Shown piece after piece: positions 10,847 to 22,249 of a stretch of 64,000 bases of DNA. Both the position numbers and the translations under genes were made by a program. Source of the stretch: Clavaria fumosa (Eukaryota; Basidiomycota; Agaricomycetes; Agaricales; Clavariaceae); NCBI GenBank assembly GCA_951802425.1, contig OX637796.1:1240001-1304000 (forward strand). Reading direction: 5' to 3'. Position 1 is the stretch's first letter. Each line of letters begins with the position of its first letter. Below the pieces are notes generated by a model. The model was not told the DNA's origin and made no database searches. It saw only the letters and a program-made list of their open reading frames with translations.

Positions 10847-12480
10847 ATGTCTCTTCTGAAAGATCTCGAGGCTGAGGCGATTAAGCTCTTCACCCGCGCT
10901 ACTCCTGCGTACGCGTATGTCTTCACACACAATGGCCAAACGGGAATCCGAGTCGAAGCACCGGACATCGTGAGGGAGTTCTCCGACGGTGTACCGCTTG
11001 GACGAGGTTAGTTCCGCGAAGTTCGAGATTAAGAGCCAGGCGCTGACATATCGATAGACCCCAAGGGCAATTTGTACTTTTACAACTTGAGGCCAGACTT
11101 CAACGCGGACAAAGTGACTCAGTATTCGGTCAGCTACCCTAAGAGAGGGGAGGGCGTCAAGACCGAGATCGCAATCGTAATCACTTTTTACCGCCCGAAT
11201 AACAAGGCAAAACCCTATGCTAAGGTGCAGGCCCAATGCTCCCCACGTTACTTGCAAAATCCTGATCTTTGATGACGCTTAGTTCATCGCCCGATTGCCT
11301 GTATGCATGACGCGATAGTATACTTTACGAAATAGCTAATTCTACTCCTCCCCAGCCACGTGCACACGACGAGGCAAAACCATACGATGGCACGGCCACT
11401 GGCAAGTGGAACCCACTCAATGTGACCCAGGCCACTGCCCTGGCTGAGTCAGAAAGCACTTCCCCCACGGTGGATATCACGGCTGAGTCGCTGAGGAAGA
11501 AATTCACCTTTGAAATCCCCGCCAATGTGGCGGACGCGGGCCCTACTGGCTTTGGTAAGTCTCTCAACCCTCGTAGGTTATGATCCATCCTTACTTTGGC
11601 CTACACTCAAGAGAGCTGGGGGTACTTGATCGTGAAAGATGCCCGGGACCTCAAGACCAATAGGACGTATTACGTGGATTACACCAATACTAGGATTTTG
11701 ATCTTCGTGAATCAAGGCGATCAGAATGCTGTGGCAGTTGTTAGTCAATTCTATGTCTACCTCGTTTTTGCGCGACTCACATGTTGACTTGTTCCACAGT
11801 TCGGCTGTAAGTAAATCCCTGAAATCAAACTGACTAAAATGGATGAATGACCTGCGTGTGCCAACAGCTTACGAAATCCAGAGTGACTACCAGCCTTTCG
11901 ACGCTTCGTTCCAGGTTACTGGCGGCCGATTCATCAACCTTTAGGGACTTCATAGCTATTCAGGTACTTCTCGCTACTTTTTATACCCGCTAGCTCACGA
12001 TGTTGATCACGGATTAAATGCTTCTTGCGTCTTTAGTGCTTCGTTTAGTCAATGCAGTGTCTCAAGTGTTGTCTGCTAGTTAGTTTCCTCGTCCTCAAAT
12101 ATGTCGGCTCAACAAATGTACCTGGTATCGTTGACTCCATCGAATATATCGTGTTCCAGAATCTTACAAAGAATCATTGCCGAGCTTCCCATCGATATTT
12201 GAACCTGATAATTTTATCCAAGCTCCAAAAATCAGGGTCACCGTGGGCCTCTGTTTGCATGGCATGTCCGAGTTCCCGAGTTTAATACCAATTCATTCGA
12301 CCTGTCATTGCTTCACGACATGACGAGAAGTGGGTCTTCCTCCGCCAGACAAGCTCATTGAGCCTCTCTCACTTAGAGGATTGAAATGAAACAAATGTAT
12401 GGAATTTTACAGTAATGGGAGAAGAATTACAGTAACTACTCATAGAGGCAAGTTTGGAGCAGCTGGTTGATGAACATTGC
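10120..12480 (+). repeat. Direct duplication unit A
   Basis: A unit of about 2.3 kb carrying family copy A with its own 5' and 3' flanks. Its start resembles 16,790 onward and its end ('tagaggcaagtttggagcagctggttgatgaacat' region, about 12,445-12,478) recurs near 14,785 and 19,015. Borders are approximate. Confidence 0.7.
10847..11944 (+). CDS. Unrecognised gene family, copy A (subfamily I)
   Basis: I do not recognise this protein. Predicted exons are 10847-11006, 11058-11224, 11356-11554, 11612-11739, 11800-11806 and 11868-11944. They sum to 738 nt (245 residues) and all junctions keep frame. The fifth exon is only 7 nt (TTCGGCT). Without it the last exon would be out of frame. The protein begins 'MSLLKDLEAEAIKLFTRATP', contains 'GIRVEAPDIVREFSDGVPLG', 'DPKGNLYFYNLRPDF', 'TFEIPANVADAGPTGF' and 'YYVDYTNTRILIFV', and ends 'YEIQSDYQPFDASFQVTGGRFINL'. 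It shows no signal peptide or membrane segment, so it is probably cytosolic and, from its alternating pattern, beta-rich (inference). The intact frame and shared splice sites argue that the copy is functional. Confidence 0.72.
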
Positions 12481-13186
12481 CGCTTTAGTAGCTTTGACAA
12501 TCTTACACAATACCAAGTGTGCTTCTTTCAATGCACAAGGACGAAGATATGCATTTTTATAAGGTTGAGCTACATAATACCAAGCACACCATGGGGAGAA
12601 AAAAACCGATGGCGGTATGGGATATGGAGATGAGGGTAGCGTCGAAGGAAAAGAGGGAGAGAAGTGGCCTATTAGTCGAATTACCTTCTCCAATGTCTTT
12701 CCGAGAGCAAGGTCATTGGATACGCTGCCGCGCAGTGGTGAAGCTGGTAAAGAGTCAATGCATATCACAGAATTATACCGAAAGGGCTGAGATGAGCATT
12801 GCCACTTTGGATCGACAATCTTGGATTGTTGTCAGGTGATTCCGGCGATCAATCCTCTCAGGTGACTATGAACACTCCACTCCACGAGAGGCTGTCGGCG
12901 ATCGCCAAGACACTCCACGAGTCTGCAAACACATTGTGTATGGGGATTAAAATGTTCCGAAGGGACGCGAACATATTACCTGCCAGTGAGAGGTAACATC
13001 ACACCGGAGGATGTGAGCCAGCTAAGTAAACAAGGAATAATACTGTTATCGTTCAAAGAAGTTTGATGATAGGGTTCCAGGCCTGGTGTACAGACTCGGA
13101 ACACGGCCCTAGGGACGGTATTAAAGGTCGGTGTCATTGAAGATACTCGACACCCACTGGCCCACTCATTGCACACATATTCCAAC

Positions 13187-14284
13187 ATGAGTCTTCTCTC
13201 AGAGCTCCAGTCTGCCGCGCTTAAGGTCTTCACCCGCAATACTCCTGCCTACGCGTATGTCTTCAAACACAACAACCAAACGGGAATCCGAGTCGAAGCA
13301 CCGGACATCGTGAAGGAGTTCTCCGATGGTGTACCGCTTGGACGAGGTCAGTTCCGCCACGTTCGAGATTAAATGCCAGGCGCTGACATATCGATAGACC
13401 CCAAGGGCAATTTGTACTTCTACAACTTGAGGCCAGACTTCAACGCGGACAAAGTGACTCAGTATTCGGTCACCTACCCTAAGAAAGGGGAGGGCGTCAA
13501 GACTGAGATCGCAATCGTAATCACTTTTTACCGCCCGAATAACAAGGCAAAACCCTATGCTAAGGTGCGGGCCCAATGCTCCCCACGTTACTTGCAAAAT
13601 CCTGATCTTTGATGACACTTAGTTCATCGCCCTATTGCCCGTATGCATGACGCGATAGTATACTTTACAAAATAGCTAATCTTACCCCTCCCCAGCCACG
13701 TGCACACGACTCGGCAATACCATACGATGGCTCGGCCAGTGGCAAGTGGAACCCGCTCAATGTGATCCAGGCCACTGCCCTGGCTGAGTCAGAAAGCACC
13801 TCCGCCACGGTGGATATCACGGCTACCGCGCTGAGGAAGAAATTCACCTTTGAAATCCCCGCCAATGTGGCGGACGCGGGCCCCACTGGCTTCGGTAAGC
13901 CTCCCAACCCTCGTACGTTATCATCCATCCTTACTCTGGCTTTCCATCAAGAGAGCTGGGGGTACTTGATTGTGAAAGATACCCGGGACCTCAAGACCGA
14001 TACGACGTATTACGTGGATTACACCAATACTAGGATTTTGGTCTTCGTGAAGCAAGGCGATCAGAATGCTGTGGCAGTTGTCAGTCAATTCTGTCTTGAC
14101 CCCTTTTTTGCGCGACTCACATGTTGAGATGTTCCACAGTTCGGCTGTAAGTAAATCCCTGAAATCGAACCGACTGAAATGGATGAATGACCCAATGCGT
14201 GTGCCAGCTTACGAAATCCAGAGTGACTACCAGCCTTTCGACGCTTCGTTCCAGACTACTGGCAGCCGATTCATTAACCTTTAG
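13187..14284 (+). CDS. Unrecognised gene family, copy B (subfamily I)
   Basis: Exons 13187-13346, 13398-13564, 13696-13894, 13952-14079, 14141-14147 and 14208-14284 give 738 nt and 245 residues, the same architecture as copy A including the 7-nt exon TTCGGCT. The start is 'MSLLSELQSAALKVFTRNTP' and the end 'FDASFQTTGSRFINL'. The frame is intact. Within the subfamily the changes are mostly conservative substitutions, with more difference in the first 20 residues. The segment upstream of the ATG ('ggtattaaaggt...cattgcacacatattccaac') is nearly identical in copies A, B, D and F, so they probably share a promoter type. Function unknown. Its closest partner is copy F on the other arm of the inverted duplication. 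Confidence 0.72.
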
Positions 14285-15108
14285 GGTTAGGGACTTCATA
14301 GCTACTCAGGTACATCTCGCCACTCTTCACACCCGCTAGCTCGTGATGTTGATCATGGATTAGATGCTTCTTGCGTCTTTAGTGCTTCGTTTAGTCAATG
14401 CAGTGTCTCAAGTGTTGTCTGTTAGTTAGTTTCCTCGTACTCAAACATGTCGGCTCAACAAATGTACTTCGTATCGTTGACTCCATTGAAAATATCGTGT
14501 TCCAGAATCTTACAAAGAATCATTGCCGAGCTTTCCATCGATATTTGAACCTGCTGATTTAATCCAACCTTAAGAAATCATGAACTGATGGGGTCACTTT
14601 TGCACGGCATGTCCGAGTTCCCGAGTTCGATATCAATTCAGTTCAAGGACCTGTCATTGCCTTGCGCCAAGACAAGAAGTGAGTCTTCCTCCGCCGGACA
14701 AACATATTGAGCCTTTCCCACTTAGAGGATTGAAATGACACAAACGCATGGAATCCTCATGGGGGGGATTACAGTAACTACTAATAGAGGCGAGTTTGGA
14801 GCAGCTGGTTGATGAACATATGCCGCTTTCGACTGGATCGACAATCGCTAATTACTAATCACGTGTTTGGAATTGATTGAAAAAAGCAGGGATAAATATA
14901 GACCGTATCGCGAAATGTGACTATGAAACCATACAACTCCCAGAAAGAGTTGAAAGGTTCCTGGCGCCGGCATCGGCGATGGCCGCTGTTGCGTCATATT
15001 CGCCATATCGCAGCCGCAGTCGGGTTCTGCACCACATGACGCCACCCGGCCGAGGATTTTATAAACGTAATTATAATCAAACCACCACCCACGCACACAT
15101 CCTCCAAT

Positions 15109-16195
15109 ATGTCCACCCGGAAAGAACTCGAGCTCGCGGCGCGGAAATACTACAGAATGTCAACTTCCGCCTTCGCGTTTGTCCACGTCCTCAGCAATGG
15201 TCAACAGGGACTCCGACTCGAAGCCCCGGACATCATGAAGGTTTTCTCCGATAGCCCTCGATTCGGACGAGGTTGGTTCTGCCAAGTTCGTGACCTGAAG
15301 TTCGAGGACTGACTTGTATCCGTAGATTGCCAGGGCAATTTGTACTATCATATTTTGGCACCTGACTTCAATCTAGGCAGAAAGAGCCTGTATGATGTTG
15401 AATACTTTAGATCTGTATCCCTGAGAGAGACGACGGTTGTCATCACTCTCTACCGCGAAGACAAGAACAACCCCTATGCTAAGGTGCGGACTTCCACCCC
15501 GACGTCAGCTTCAAGATTTTGATATACGATAACGTCAGTTCATTGGGCCAAACCCAGTAAATGCTATTCGATGGCACGTTGCACGAGATACTAACACCAC
15601 ATCACAGTATCACCACTCAACGGGCCCTATCTCAGCCAAGGCCGGAGGGAAGTGGGACGTGCTTAATTTATCCGATTCCACCGCCGTGGCCACCTTGGAA
15701 GCTGGCAGTAAAGTTGTGAAGCTCGTCGTTTCGTCACTGAGGAAGAAACTGGAGTTCGCTGTCGAGCATGTTTCTTTGCCACCCAGCTTCAAATTTAGTG
15801 AGTTCCGCAATTCGCTCTCGCCTCCCACGTTACAAGCCATGCTTACTCCCACCCTCGCCTGCAGAGATAACTGGGAAATTGGCGACCCAACACGTCGATA
15901 ATCTCAAGACTGATTGGAGGTACTACGTGGATTACACCAATGGTAGGATTTATATCTCGGAGTCCGAAGACAGCCTAGACGCTACGGCAGTGGTAAGTCA
16001 CATCATTCTTTCCGTGCTGTAGTGAGACTCATACGTGAGGACGTTTCATAGTTCATGCGTAAGCAACCCCTTAGAATCATACCAGAAACATAGCTGAATG
16101 ACGGGTGCATAACAGCCTTTGAGATCGAATACAGTCCCCCACATCCTGGACCTCTTTCCTTCCAGACCAATACTGGTCGGTTCTTTGATCTGTAA
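15109..16195 (+). CDS. Unrecognised gene family, copy C (subfamily II)
   Basis: A diverged paralogue of copies A, B and D with the same exon plan. It starts 'MSTRKELELAARKYYRMSTS'; its first exon ends with 'RFGRG', joined to 'CQGNLYYHILAPDFNLGRKS'. It then continues with 'HHSTGPISAKAGGKWDVLNL', 'SSLRKKLEFAVEHVSLPPS' and 'YYVDYTNGRIYISESE'. A 7-nt exon TTCATGC (after '...gtttcatag', before 'gtaagc') leads into 'FEIEYSPPHPGPLSFQ' and 'TGRFFDL', with the stop at 16193-16195. The promoter differs from subfamily I: a TATA-like 'ttttataaac' sits about 50 bp before the ATG. Conserved splice phases across such diverged copies support a real gene. Function unknown; no signal peptide is seen. Confidence 0.68.
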
Positions 16196-16359
16196 TGTGG
16201 AAATTTGTAGTCCCAACTCTTGTCATGACATTGTACGATGGTCAGCTTGTAATTGTATTTCGCTTGCAAACTGCTGTATGTGTAGATGCAATCTGTCACA
16301 ACCAACAATACTAGGAAGGACTGACTACTCAGAACCCTTGCTTGATTTAGCAAATTTAG

Positions 16360-16735
16360 CAAATGATTTACAAGACATATAGCATACAGACAGAAATTTG
16401 AGATTTTCTGCTAAATAAAATTTAATTTCAGCTTCCCATTCACTATTTCCCCTCAATTCAGTCTTTCAGGGAGGACTCCAGGGTCTTCCTGTTTATCAGA
16501 CCTTGTGAGCACATGCCCTTTGCCTTACTCTCCACCATTTTCTGGGAAGTTTGTAAGCTGTTATGTAACCATACTCACTTAAAAAGAAAGAGTCATGTGG
16601 AGGAGCATGAGGAGACATCCATGTGAGCCAACATGCAGCATATCTTGGGACTCTGGAAATAATGGTAGATCATTCATTGGGAGGGTGTAATTCTGAAGAG
16701 ATTGAGCAGTGACCTAAAAAGGGAAGCTGTGTGTA
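16360..16735. other. CpG-free AT-rich segment
   Basis: About 375 bp without a single CpG, sitting between the end of the inverted-duplication arm and the start of unit D. The flanks have ordinary CpG content. It contains no gene. The composition suggests an old repeat eroded by deamination of methylated CpG (inference). Confidence 0.55.
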
Positions 16736-16789
16736 TTCCGCGCACCTTGTTGTTGTTATTCTTGTCGCCGTTGTTGCAATGTGTGGGCC

Positions 16790-19045
16790 AAGTTACCACT
16801 GCTGATCGATCGATTACTGACCGCTGACCGTCCTCATATTGGGGTCCCTCCAGTCAATCTTTACTCGTCTTGTTGTGGAGTTGTACAAGCTTCTGTTCAA
16901 GTCATATGGCCCATTTGGGCGCTGGGGGCCGAGTTAAATGAGCATCACGGTCAGCCAATGGTCTGCGGCCCCTTACTGTAATGGGTGAACCAAATTGGAT
17001 AGTAATAATCATAGTATGGGTCCGGTGAGCATGTTTTTTTGGTTTGGGTAGTGTTCGAGGTGAAGCCATGTGGCCGAACTCTTGTTCGTAACTGATCAGC
17101 CTCGCTTTCTATAGGTCGACACTCAACGAGAGGCTGTCGGCGGACGCCAAGACATTCCCCAAGTCCACAAACACATTGTGTACCGGGATTAGGGCGTTCC
17201 GAAGGGACGCAAAAATATTACCTACCAATGAGAGGTAACATCACACCGGAGGATGTGAGCCAGATAAGTAAACGAGGAATGATAATACTGATGTTATCGT
17301 TCAAAGTTTGATTATGGGATAGGAGAATCTGGGGTTTTAAGCCTCGTGTACAGACTCGGAACACTGTCCTAGGGACGGTATTAAAGGTTAGTGTCATTGA
17401 GATACTCGACACCCACTGGCCCACTCATTGCACACATATTCCAACATGAGTCTTCTCTCAGACCTCGAGGCTGACGCGATTAAGAAATTCTCCCGCGCTA
17501 CTCCTGCCTACGCGTATGTCTTCACACACAACAACCAAACAGGAATCCGAGTCGAAGCACCGGACATCGTGAGGGAGTTCTCCGACGGTGTACCGCTTGG
17601 ACGAGGTTGGTTCCGCGAAGTTCGAGATTAAGAACCATGCGCTGACATATCGATAGACCCCAAGGGCAATTTGTACTTCTACAACTTGAGGCCAGACTTC
17701 AACCAGGACAAAGTGACCCAGTATTTGGTCAGCTACCCTAAGAAAGGGGAGGGCGTCAAGACTGAGATCGTAATCGTCATCGATTTTTACCGCCCGAATA
17801 ACAAGGCAAAACCCTATGCTAAGGTGCAGGCCCAATGCTCCCCACGTTACTTGCAAAATCCTGATCTTTGATGACACTTAGTTCATCGCCCTATTACCAG
17901 TATGCATGACGCGATAGCATACATTACGAAATAGCTAATCCTACCCCTCCCCAGCCACGTGCACACGACTCGGCAAAACCATACGATGGCACGGCCAGTG
18001 GCAAGTGGAACCCGCTCAATGTGATCCAGGCCACTGCCCTGGCTGAGTCGGAAAGCACCTCCGCCACTGTGGATATCACGGCTACCGCGCTGAGGAAGAA
18101 ATTCACCTTTGAAATCCCCTCCAGTGTGGCGAACGCGGGCCCTACTGGCTTTGGTAAGTCTCCCACCCTCGTACGTTATCATCCATCCTTACTCTGGCCT
18201 ACCCTCAAGAGAGCTGGGGGTACTTGATTGTGAAAGATACCCGAGATCTCAGGACCGATAGGACGTATTACGTGGATTACACCAATACTAGGATTTTGGT
18301 CTTCGTGAAGCAAGGCGATCAGAATGCTGTGGCAGTTGTTAGTCAATTCTATCTTTACCTCTTTTTTACGCGACTCACATGTTGACTTGTTCCACAGTTC
18401 GGCTGTAAGTAAATCCCTGAAATCAAACTGACTGAAATGAATGAATGACCCGATGCGTGTGCCAGCTTACGAAATCCAGAGTGACTACCAGCCTTTCGAC
18501 GCTTCGTTCCAGGTTACTGGTGGCCGATTCATTGACGTTTAGAGACTTCATAGCTACTCAGGTACATCTCGTCACTCTTCACACCCGCTAGCTCGTGATG
18601 TTGATCATGGATTAGATGCTTCTTGCGTCTTTAGTGCTTTGTTTAGTCAATGCAGTGTTTCAAGTGTTGTCTATTAGTTAGTTGCCTCGTCCTCAAACAT
18701 GTCGTCTCAATAAATGTACCTCGTATCGTCGACTCCATCGAAGAATCTTTGCCGAGCTTTCCGTCGATATTTGAACCTGCTGATTTCATCCAACCTCAAG
18801 AAATCATGAATTGATGGGGTCACTTTTTGCACGGCATGTCTGAGTTCCAGAGTTCGATATCAATTCAATTCAAGGACCTGTGATTGCCTCAGGCCAAGAC
18901 GAGAAGTGGGTCTTCCTCCGTCGGACAAACTTATTGAGCCTCTCCCTCTTAGAGGATTGAAATGACACAAATGCATGGAATCCTAATGGGGGGGGGGGGT
19001 TACAGTAACTACTCACAGAGGCGAGTTTGGAGCAGCTGGTTGGGC
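16790..19045 (+). repeat. Direct duplication unit D
   Basis: About 2.25 kb matching unit A over its whole length, including non-coding flanks, and carrying family copy D. It ends in the same 'gaggcgagtttggagcagctggtt' sequence as units A and B. Confidence 0.72.
17446..18542 (+). CDS. Unrecognised gene family, copy D (subfamily I)
   Basis: Exons 17446-17605, 17657-17823, 17955-18153, 18210-18337, 18398-18404 and 18466-18542 total 738 nt and encode 245 residues. Splice sites are canonical GT-AG; introns are 50-131 nt. The 7-nt exon TTCGGCT is flanked by 'ccacag' and 'gtaagt'. The protein starts 'MSLLSDLEADAIKKFSRATP' and ends 'VTGGRFIDV', the last residues differing from the usual FINL. It is intact. 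I see no domain of known function. The four subfamily I copies differ at scattered sites, which fits recent tandem duplication with continued coding constraint (inference). Confidence 0.72.
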
Positions 19046-21475
19046 GTAAGACGTGTCTGAGGGGGCGAATTAAATGAAGGCGAGTCGCCTTCACTGTCAC
19101 ATCATCGACGGTGTAGCGGCACCTCTCAGCAGCTCAATTCTACGGCGCCGGCGGCGACTCCCGGCTGCTGCCGCATTGTTGTCCATCGTGGCCTAGATTC
19201 CCTATGTGGTTGTGAGCGTCGCTCGAGCCGGCATCCGTAGGCGAGGGTGAGAGCGAGGGCGGCTCATGCCCTACGGTATTATTCACGCCCTACCATGAGG
19301 CTCACTCTCTGCCACAACCAACTATACAACATCGACCTCTCCCATTTCAATCTGGGGTAACACAGGCGACATCAGTGGTAATGGTAGTAATGATAGCAAC
19401 GACAACGTGCGGGGAGGCTCGCTCGGTGCTGCCGCCGTTGCCAACGGTCGGGCAGCCAGCAACACGGTGTCGGTGTCCCCCGTGTCGACGGAGATGGTGC
19501 GGGGAATGCAGATGATGGCGAAGATGATGGTAAAGAGTTGCAGTAGCATTTCCACGCCGCTCCACTCCACGTGTGGACGGGCGGGATGATGGAGGCAATG
19601 TGAATCTTAATGATGGCGACGGTGCACGCGGCTGTGACACCCCACACCCGTTCGCGCGAGTGTGAATGTCACTTCTTCGGGGAATATCGCTGCTGCTATT
19701 GCTGGACGTGCTAGTACTTGAGGGCTGAAGTCGAGGGGCAGGTCGAAAGGGAAAAGTTCCCCAGCTCATGCGAGCCTAGAGACTCGATTGTTGGCAATCG
19801 CTGCGCATAGCCTCCCAGTATGCGCATGTGGCTCCCATGAAAGCGATGACCTCCATCCTGCACGCCGCCTCCGGCCGCCATGACTGCAACAGCTGCTGCC
19901 GCTCTTGCTGCCGCAGTAATGGTTCCAGTCATCGATACCGTCGTGGTCGTCGTGGTCGTGATGGATGGCGTGCCCTCAACGTTAATTTCTTCGCCGTACA
20001 GTGCGTACCGAGGCGCTGTGGTGGTCGCCATCTGACTCACAATCGGGCGTATCCGTGTTTCCACAGTCTGCATCTCCGCCTCAAAGGCATGATATGCCCA
20101 ATACCGATATTAGTCGTCGATGTCGATGGAACGGCAGAGCCACTGTCGTGGTGCAACGATTTATCAGATTTATTCATGGAAGAACGAAGCGAGCCGACGC
20201 TCGAACGCAGGGCGTCATGTGGTCATAGTCAGACCCAAGCGCGTCAGCACCCGCGAGGAGGAAAAGAGTGGCTAGCATCGGCGGTGGCGCGTGCGAGGAG
20301 TTGATGAAAGGGCTCAAAGGGCACGAGAGTTGCGGAAAGCGGCAGCAGCGGTTGGGGGTTGATTACAGTGACTGCGATGGTTAGAGGATCGAGACTAGCC
20401 ATTGCACTGATTGGAGAGGGCGACCGATGTACTTTTGGCCGGCGCGGGCGGAACGCTTCGTGAAAAGAAGCAGGACAGAGAGGAAGGACGGCGGGGGATT
20501 GAGCGACCGGGTGGTACGTAATCTAACATGCAGAAAATTAAATTAAAATAGAAATCCGCATCTTGTTGACACAAGCATCAGCTCAAAGGGAGGACAGGGC
20601 TAATGAAAAAGGCTCACGAGAATGGAGGCAGCAAGGAACGGCCTGACGGCGGCGATGGCTAGCCAGGTCCTCGAGGGTGCGACAAATCGCACCATGCGCG
20701 TGGACGTGACCAGACAACGTCTATGTATAGGTGGTAGCACCCCTCCACACGCGGATTGGCAATGGGGGACTGTCTCGAGGCAAACGCAAGAGCAAGGTTG
20801 ATTGTGGCAGTGGCTAACAAGGAGAGATGAGAAGCCACGGAGGACAAAGTTCCGAGTGGCATTAAGACCAAGAATAATTGGGGCTGAGGAGCAGATTTGC
20901 GGAAGCTGGGAACGACAGAGAAAAAGTAGAGGTTGTAGTCAGGGCGAGGTGCACAGGGCTTGAGGGGCCATCCTCAGGGATATCGTGCGACGCTGCACGT
21001 CGACTGAGCGCCTGTTGAACTGGCTGAGTATCGGCACTCACGCTCGCTACGCGAACGGAAACATCCTGCGCAGGGCAAAGAAGTTGCGACTAACCTATAA
21101 GGACCCCGAAGGCTAACTTGGCTCACCACAGACTGTTGAACTTTCGTCGTGTGCCCCTCGTTCTGATTTATCGACGGCCGGTTCTCCCAACAGATCGATG
21201 TGGGTCCTTTGCGCTCAGGGATAATCATCATTGAGAAGCGTCGGTTGGCTGGCGAGCAAGTCCATGCGGCGGCGGCAGCGGGGACAACATCTGGCACAGG
21301 GACTCGTATCTTGCCAGTCAATGCCAGCGAGCGATATCACCGACCACTTGCTGTGCAGGGTTCAAGGCTCAGATTCGCGGTTGACAAAGAGCTCATTGTA
21401 CAGCGGGGCAATCAGCAGTAGCAGGCGCGACAAAGGCGACGGCCGCGACAGTTCAAGCAACAGTGACAAAACAAA
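19046..21475. other. GC-rich region without a secure gene
   Basis: The composition shifts to GC-rich, with clustered 'ggtggt', 'gcggcagc' and CpG. Several minus-strand stretches look protein-like, for example about 20,970-20,650 ('LYFFSVVPSFRKSAPQPQLF', 'MVLMPLGTLSSVASHLSLLA'), but I could not join them into a gene model. One candidate is listed separately. Confidence 0.4.
19711..20402 (-). CDS. Possible gene fragment, unrecognised
   Basis: Low-confidence minus-strand model. An ATG at 20402-20400 opens 'MASLDPLTIAVTVINPQPLL', continuing for about 50 residues. A second stretch further down reads 'AYHAFEAEMQTVETRIRPIV' and 'APRYALYGEEINVEGTPS' before an alanine/threonine-rich tail that stops at 19711. 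The intron joining them is not determined. The amphipathic character suggests coding sequence, but no family was recognised and chance cannot be excluded. Confidence 0.25.
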
Positions 21476-21547
21476 TACCGACGGTGGGGATCGAACCCAC
21501 AACCTTAGCCTTAGGAAAGCTACGCGCTACCATTGCGCTACGACGGC
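21476..21547 (-). tRNA. tRNA-Arg (anticodon CCU)
   Basis: 72-nt cloverleaf on the minus strand: acceptor GCCGTCG/CGTCGGT, D-stem GCGC/GCGC with a GG-containing loop, anticodon stem TAGCT/GGCTA with 7-nt loop TTCCTAA (anticodon CCT, reading AGG arginine codons), T-stem GTGGG/CCCAC with loop TTCGATC, discriminator A. There is no intron. The acceptor stem has a T-T mismatch at pair 5-68 and a G-T pair at 1-72. Downstream 'tttgtttt' can serve as a polymerase III terminator. Confidence 0.88.
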
Positions 21548-22006
21548 ATATAATCACTTATTACTACTTCAAAACTACTAAAATGTTCCCCACTGGCCAA
21601 CCCATGAGTCATGATCTCATTGGGCTTCATGATCAGTTTCCTCGAACATTATTGGCCCTCAGCCTCGCCGGCGGGCGTCTCATGCTAAGGAGGACGTCTC
21701 GGTGCTCGAGTTCATGAAACGGCTCAAGCCCTGCCAGTTCCGCGCGACGGCGGCGCTGACAATGCCGAGCACCCAGAACAACCTGTGGACGGGGAGCCCG
21801 CGGAGCGGTAGCAGCGCCGCGCAGGCGAGGTGCCGGGGAAGCACCGACGTGCGGCGAATGTGAACGCGGCAGAGGTGAGCGCCGGCTGAAGCACGGTGTG
21901 TCTCTCCTTCCCGCACGCTTCCTCACGCTCATCCCCGTTTTGAATGTGCACTTGGGTTGTTAGCGCCAGCTGCGTGGTCTTACGCTGCTTTCACAACACC
22001 TCGCGG

Positions 22007-22249
22007 ATGAAGGCGAGCGCGGCGCCGAAAGAGGATGACGACAAGCAGCCGCCGGTGATTTGGCGAGACATGAGTCTTGGCGGGTTGCTACTAGACGACC
22101 GCGAGAGGGACAAGATCATCCGGGAGGCGCGACCATTGGGCGATCGGTTTGGTAAGAGCAAGCTTCATGTTTTTGAAGTGTATCGGAGCCTGTGTTGTCC
22201 GCGGCAGTCTAACTAAAATGCAGTCTTCGATGAGTGCCTGTTGTCTTAG
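22007..22249 (+). CDS. Small hypothetical protein, two exons
   Basis: An ATG at 22007 begins 'MKASAAPKEDDDKQPPVIWR', continuing 'DMSLGGLLLDDRERDKIIRE' and 'ARPLGDRF'. A canonical donor (gtaaga, 22152) and acceptor (atgcag, ends 22223) join it in frame to 'VFDECLLS' and TAG at 22247-22249, giving 56 residues. The charged N-terminus and defined ending look like a real small protein, but I do not recognise it. It sits just outside the right arm of the inverted duplication. It could also be the 5' remnant of a larger gene. Confidence 0.4.

Larger units (their letters stand above)
12521..16310 (+). repeat. Left arm of a large inverted duplication (copies B and C)
   Basis: About 3.8 kb whose reverse complement recurs at about 22,645-31,973 (about 3.7 kb there once the retrotransposon is removed). 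The outer border lies where 'gtgcttctt...caatg.acaaggacgaagatatgcat' begins to match. The inner border lies at 'gtgtagatgcaat...ccaacaata'. The arms carry the same gene order: subfamily I copy (B or F), then subfamily II copy (C or E). Confidence 0.85.

Noticed and set aside
15109..15312. Copy C exon 1 as a stand-alone 67-codon gene
   Set aside because: The frame runs on only by reading into intron 1; comparison with the other copies shows a donor after GGACGAG and five further exons.
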